Assembly: GCA_016183805.1 (NCBI GenBank)
Contig: JACPDX010000027.1
Coordinates: forward strand, 1-64,000
Direction: 5' to 3'
DNA from: Bacteroidota bacterium
Lineage (GTDB): Bacteria; Bacteroidota; Bacteroidia; Flavobacteriales_E; Vicingaceae
DNA: 64,000 nt
Part shown: piece by piece, positions 61,561-64,000 of the stretch
Numbering within the stretch: position 1 is the stretch's first letter
Layout: each line of letters opens with the position of its first letter
The notes under the pieces: generated by a model
Database searches by the model: none
The model's input: only the letters and a program-made list of their open reading frames with translations
What the model was told of the DNA's origin: nothing
Program-made: the position numbers and the translations under genes

Positions 61561-63602
61561 TGGCAAATATCTCCGCAGGTGCGAGAAAACAACATCTTAT
61601 CTCGAACCATTTTTACGGCTTCCGGATAATTTTCTTCAATAATTGAATTAAAAAATCCGTGATTACAAATGTTAGCAGGGCACAATTGTTCTTTTGCAGG
61701 AATGTGATTGGTTGCTGTTATTTTTAGCTTGGCTCTTGATAAATTATTTAAAGGAGAATAACACCTTGCACAAGCAATTTGTTTATCCTCGTGATTGTCG
61801 CAGGTGTTGCAACGGGAATGGTCAACAACAATTTTTTTTCTATAAATGTTTCCGTCTTTAAATTCGGGTAAAAATATACATGGCGATTTTGCTACAATTA
61901 CGGAAACCCCTTTTGTTGCTAAAGCATCGTTTATTTTTCTAAAACTATCTTTTAAATTAAACGGGAAAATAGATTCTACATATTGAGCTCCCATACCTCG
62001 AATAAAAGGCAATAAATCTATTTGATGATATTTATTTAGATGCGTTGCCCCGGGGTGGTCTTGATGTCCGGTCATGCCAATAGTTCTGTTATCGAAAATT
62101 ATAACCAGAATATTAGCTTTGGTATAAATGGCATTTAATAAAGAAGTGACTCCCGAATGAAAAAATGTTCCATCGCCCAACATAGCAACCGTTTTATTGC
62201 TTTGGTTGGAAGTGCTAAATGCCTTAGAAAGTCCTTGTGCCATAGAAACACTCATGCCCATGTGGTTGATGGTATCAATCATTTTAAGCGGTGGCAAAGC
62301 TCCTAAACCGTTACATCCAATATCACCACAAAGTATTACATCGGGAATATTTCTGGGAACAGCTAATTTCAATGCATAAAATGTTGCACGGTGGGGGCAT
62401 CCTGCACACAAAGTTGGTGGACGTTGTGGTAAGTCTTTTAGAATATTTTCTGCATTTTTTATTGATACATTTTTATTTTTTAAGGTTTTGTCTTTTGTGA
62501 AATCGAGTAATGTTTTTTCAATGCTATCTAATGAAAATTCTCCTGTTGGAATCAAGGTGGAGAAACCTTTCCCGAAAATAGCAGTTTTAATTTTATTTTC
62601 TTGAGCAACAATCCTCACATCATTTTCGATGATAGGATCTAACTCTTCAATTACTATTATTTTCTTTAAAGGAAGGTTTAAAAATTCTAAAACAATATTA
62701 GTTGGAAATGGACAAATTAAACCAAGGTTAAGTATAGAATAATTGTTTTTTGAAGCAGAACGCTCCAGTATTTCTTTTACATAAACTGTTGTAACTCCAC
62801 TGGTAATAATTCCGATTTTAGCATTTTGATGATGTATAATTTGGTTGTATTTCACCCCATGTTCGTTAATAAAATCGGAACGAAGTTTATTTAAAAGTTT
62901 AGCATGTGCTGCGGATGTTTTTGCAGGAATGTTGATGTGTTCCGGGATTCTTTCGAATGAAGCTTCATTATTTTTTTTCGATAATTTTCCGTAGTTGATA
63001 ACACCTCGTGTATGCGAAACCCGAGTGGTAAGACGAACAATAACCGGAAGTTTTAATTGTGCTGAAAGTAAAAAAGCCGATTTGGTTTGTTCCAAACTTT
63101 CCTCTGGAGTAGCAGGATTAAAAATTGGAACCGAAGCCATTTTTCCCCAATAACGAGAATCCTGTTCGTTGGAACTGGAATGACAGCCAGGGTCATCACA
63201 AACAACAATTACTAAAGGAGCAACAATGGTTTGATAAGTAATGCTCATGAGTGCATCGCAGGCTACATTCATGCCTACGTTTTTCATTACACACAGTGCA
63301 CTTTTATTGCCTATGGAATAAGCAATGGCTTTTTCTAATGCAATTTTTTCGTTGATGCTGTATTCAAAATATATTTTAATGGCGGTTTGTTGAGGATATT
63401 TTTCCTCGTTTTCTTTTCTGTTTTGAAAAGAATTAACATGAGAAAAAACTTCTGAAATTTCGGTAGAGGGTGTGCCGGGATAAGAAAAAACGCCATCAAC
63501 ATTTGCTTCAATGGCACCTCTAGCAACAGCCACATTGCCCATTTCACAAACCTTAAGTGGTGCTGAATAAGAAGTTAATATGTCGATTGTTTTTCTTATC
63601 AT
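61470..63602 (-). CDS. iorA: IorA-GltD fusion, N-terminal part (indolepyruvate oxidoreductase alpha-like; frameshifted)
   Basis: 710 residues, of which about 680 are native. The IorA core is complete. Pyrimidine domain: GVFSYPGTPSTEISEVF. Cys block: PPTLCAGCPHRATFYAL. TPP motif: AMLGDGTFFHSGVTSLLNAI, followed by IFDNRTIGMTGHQDHPG. A Cys-rich linker (CNTCDNHEDKQIACARC, LCPANICNHGFF) begins a GltD-like Fer4_20 domain. The frame is lost at the duplication, adding about 29 foreign residues. With one copy removed the frame joins the next gene into one 1127-residue protein. It overlaps the CoA-transferase stop by one base. The likely substrates are arylpyruvates. Confidence 0.88.
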   Translation of the reverse strand: MIRKTIDILTSYSAPLKVCEMGNVAVARGAIEANVDGVFSYPGTPSTEISEVFSHVNSFQNRKENEEKYPQQTAIKIYFEYSINEKIALEKAIAYSIGNKSALCVMKNVGMNVACDALMSITYQTIVAPLVIVVCDDPGCHSSSNEQDSRYWGKMASVPIFNPATPEESLEQTKSAFLLSAQLKLPVIVRLTTRVSHTRGVINYGKLSKKNNEASFERIPEHINIPAKTSAAHAKLLNKLRSDFINEHGVKYNQIIHHQNAKIGIITSGVTTVYVKEILERSASKNNYSILNLGLICPFPTNIVLEFLNLPLKKIIVIEELDPIIENDVRIVAQENKIKTAIFGKGFSTLIPTGEFSLDSIEKTLLDFTKDKTLKNKNVSIKNAENILKDLPQRPPTLCAGCPHRATFYALKLAVPRNIPDVILCGDIGCNGLGALPPLKMIDTINHMGMSVSMAQGLSKAFSTSNQSNKTVAMLGDGTFFHSGVTSLLNAIYTKANILVIIFDNRTIGMTGHQDHPGATHLNKYHQIDLLPFIRGMGAQYVESIFPFNLKDSFRKINDALATKGVSVIVAKSPCIFLPEFKDGNIYRKKIVVDHSRCNTCDNHEDKQIACARCYSPLNNLSRAKLKITATNHIPAKEQLCPANICNHGFFNSIIEENYPEAVKMVRDKMLFSRTCGDICQCCFLAPAEIFATDHVNCYRTTKRLFLLKN
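61526..61595 (-). repeat. 35-base perfect tandem duplication that breaks the iorA-gltD fusion
   Basis: TGGCAAATATCTCCGCAGGT followed by GCGAGAAAACAACAT occurs at 61526-61560 and again at 61561-61595. Since 35 is not a multiple of three, the second copy shifts the frame. Removing one copy rejoins the two reading frames. Confidence 0.97.
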
Positions 63603-64000
63603 TAAATTATTTTTTCGGCTACCATTTTTTCTATTTCCTTTTCGGTAATTCCAATTTGTTGATATACTTTATTGTTTTGTTCTCCTAATCGTGGTGGACA
63701 ATTCAACGAAAAATTATTTTTTTCAAGAAATGCTGTATTGTATGATGGAGGAGAAAGTTTCACTTCTTTACCGTTCGGAATTGTTGTTCTCATCATACAA
63801 GCATCTATAAATGGTAATGCGGCAACTTCTTTAACTGTATTTACGGGAGCTGCTGATAGATTTAAGGAAATGCATAACTCGAAAAATTCTTTGGTGCTAT
63901 AGTTTTTACTTAATTCTCCTATTTCTTTATAAATGTTTTCTTTTTCCTTCATTCTTCCCTCGTTAGTTTTTCGATTTTCCGAAAAAAGTTTTTCAAACCC
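63602..64000 (-). CDS. CaiB/BaiF family CoA-transferase, C-terminal part (cut by window end)
   Basis: The frame is open to the window edge; only the last 132 residues are seen. GFEKLFSENRKTNEGR, then AAPVNTVKEVAALPF and PPRLGEQNNKVYQQIG match the C-terminal region of class III (formyl-CoA transferase type) enzymes. An ATG at 63952 inside the domain is not the start. In this cluster it could activate an aromatic acid by moving CoA from another thioester. It is coupled to iorA by a one-base stop/start overlap (TAATG type). Confidence 0.85.
   Translation of the reverse strand, partial: GFEKLFSENRKTNEGRMKEKENIYKEIGELSKNYSTKEFFELCISLNLSAAPVNTVKEVAALPFIDACMMRTTIPNGKEVKLSPPSYNTAFLEKNNFSLNCPPRLGEQNNKVYQQIGITEKEIEKMVAEKII

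Noticed and set aside
61560-61566. An independent TTG/ATG start making the FAD protein a separate normal gene
   Set aside because: The start lies inside the duplicated 35 bases, and removal of one copy restores a fused frame, so a broken fusion is the simpler reading. Re-initiation there remains possible.
1-64000. tRNA, rRNA or known riboswitch genes
   Set aside because: None recognised by eye in the gaps; a covariance-model scan would be needed to exclude small ones.

Overview
The window is a low-GC chromosomal segment of a member of the Bacteroidota. This rests on many proteins with a C-terminal type IX secretion (T9SS) type A sorting domain, paired NYQAVAR-type surface proteins, Bacteroidota-style promoters (TAnnTTTG at -7), few Shine-Dalgarno sites, and an operon for an 11-subunit complex I. 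I cannot name a genus. I see no rRNA, tRNA, CRISPR array, prophage or recognisable transposase.

Layout. 0-4 kb: two secreted T9SS cargo proteins, a cleaved-adhesin/FN3 protein and an M43 metalloprotease. 4-7 kb: a short-chain dehydrogenase, a cystathionine gamma-synthase-type PLP enzyme and a small membrane protein. 7.1-8.8 kb: a two-gene surface module bracketed by a copied 3' end of sucB. 8.9-31.3 kb: the metabolic core. It holds sucB-sucA, pyruvate:ferredoxin oxidoreductase (nifJ) with an 8Fe ferredoxin, then divergently korA-korB and nuoABCDHI-JKLMN. NuoE, F and G, the NADH-oxidising module, are absent. The context therefore points to reduced ferredoxin from the 2-oxoacid oxidoreductases feeding complex I. 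A four-helix-bundle (23S intervening-sequence type) gene with 23-bp inverted repeats sits inside the nuo operon.

31.3-43.6 kb: an accessory region of T9SS cargo (PKD-repeat and CotH proteins), a LytS/LytTR-type two-component system and a second copy of the two-gene surface module. A chimera of fragments of the two flanking genes lies in its middle. 43.6-48.7 kb: a rimB-rimK-astE-like set, a tRNA-dihydrouridine synthase, a FISUMP lipoprotein and small genes.

50.1-64 kb: one long minus-strand cluster that looks like anaerobic degradation of aromatic compounds through benzoyl-CoA. In transcription order it has a CaiB-type CoA-transferase (cut by the window edge), an IorA-GltD fusion broken by a 35-bp tandem duplication, IorB, a three-subunit molybdenum hydroxylase, an aminotransferase, a thiolase, and Had, Oah (BamA type) and Dch. 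The last three are the dearomatised-ring steps. Benzoyl-CoA reductase is not in the window. A simple reading is Tyr/Phe to arylpyruvate to arylacetyl-CoA to (hydroxy)benzoyl-CoA, then ring opening. KorAB and ferredoxin would supply low-potential electrons, as known in Thauera. The middle steps of this route are inference.

The window is also rich in intergenic repeats. Low-complexity repeats often begin at a stop codon inside operons. There are also CCCTCC/GGAGGG palindromes and long CGTCATTGCGAG hairpins.
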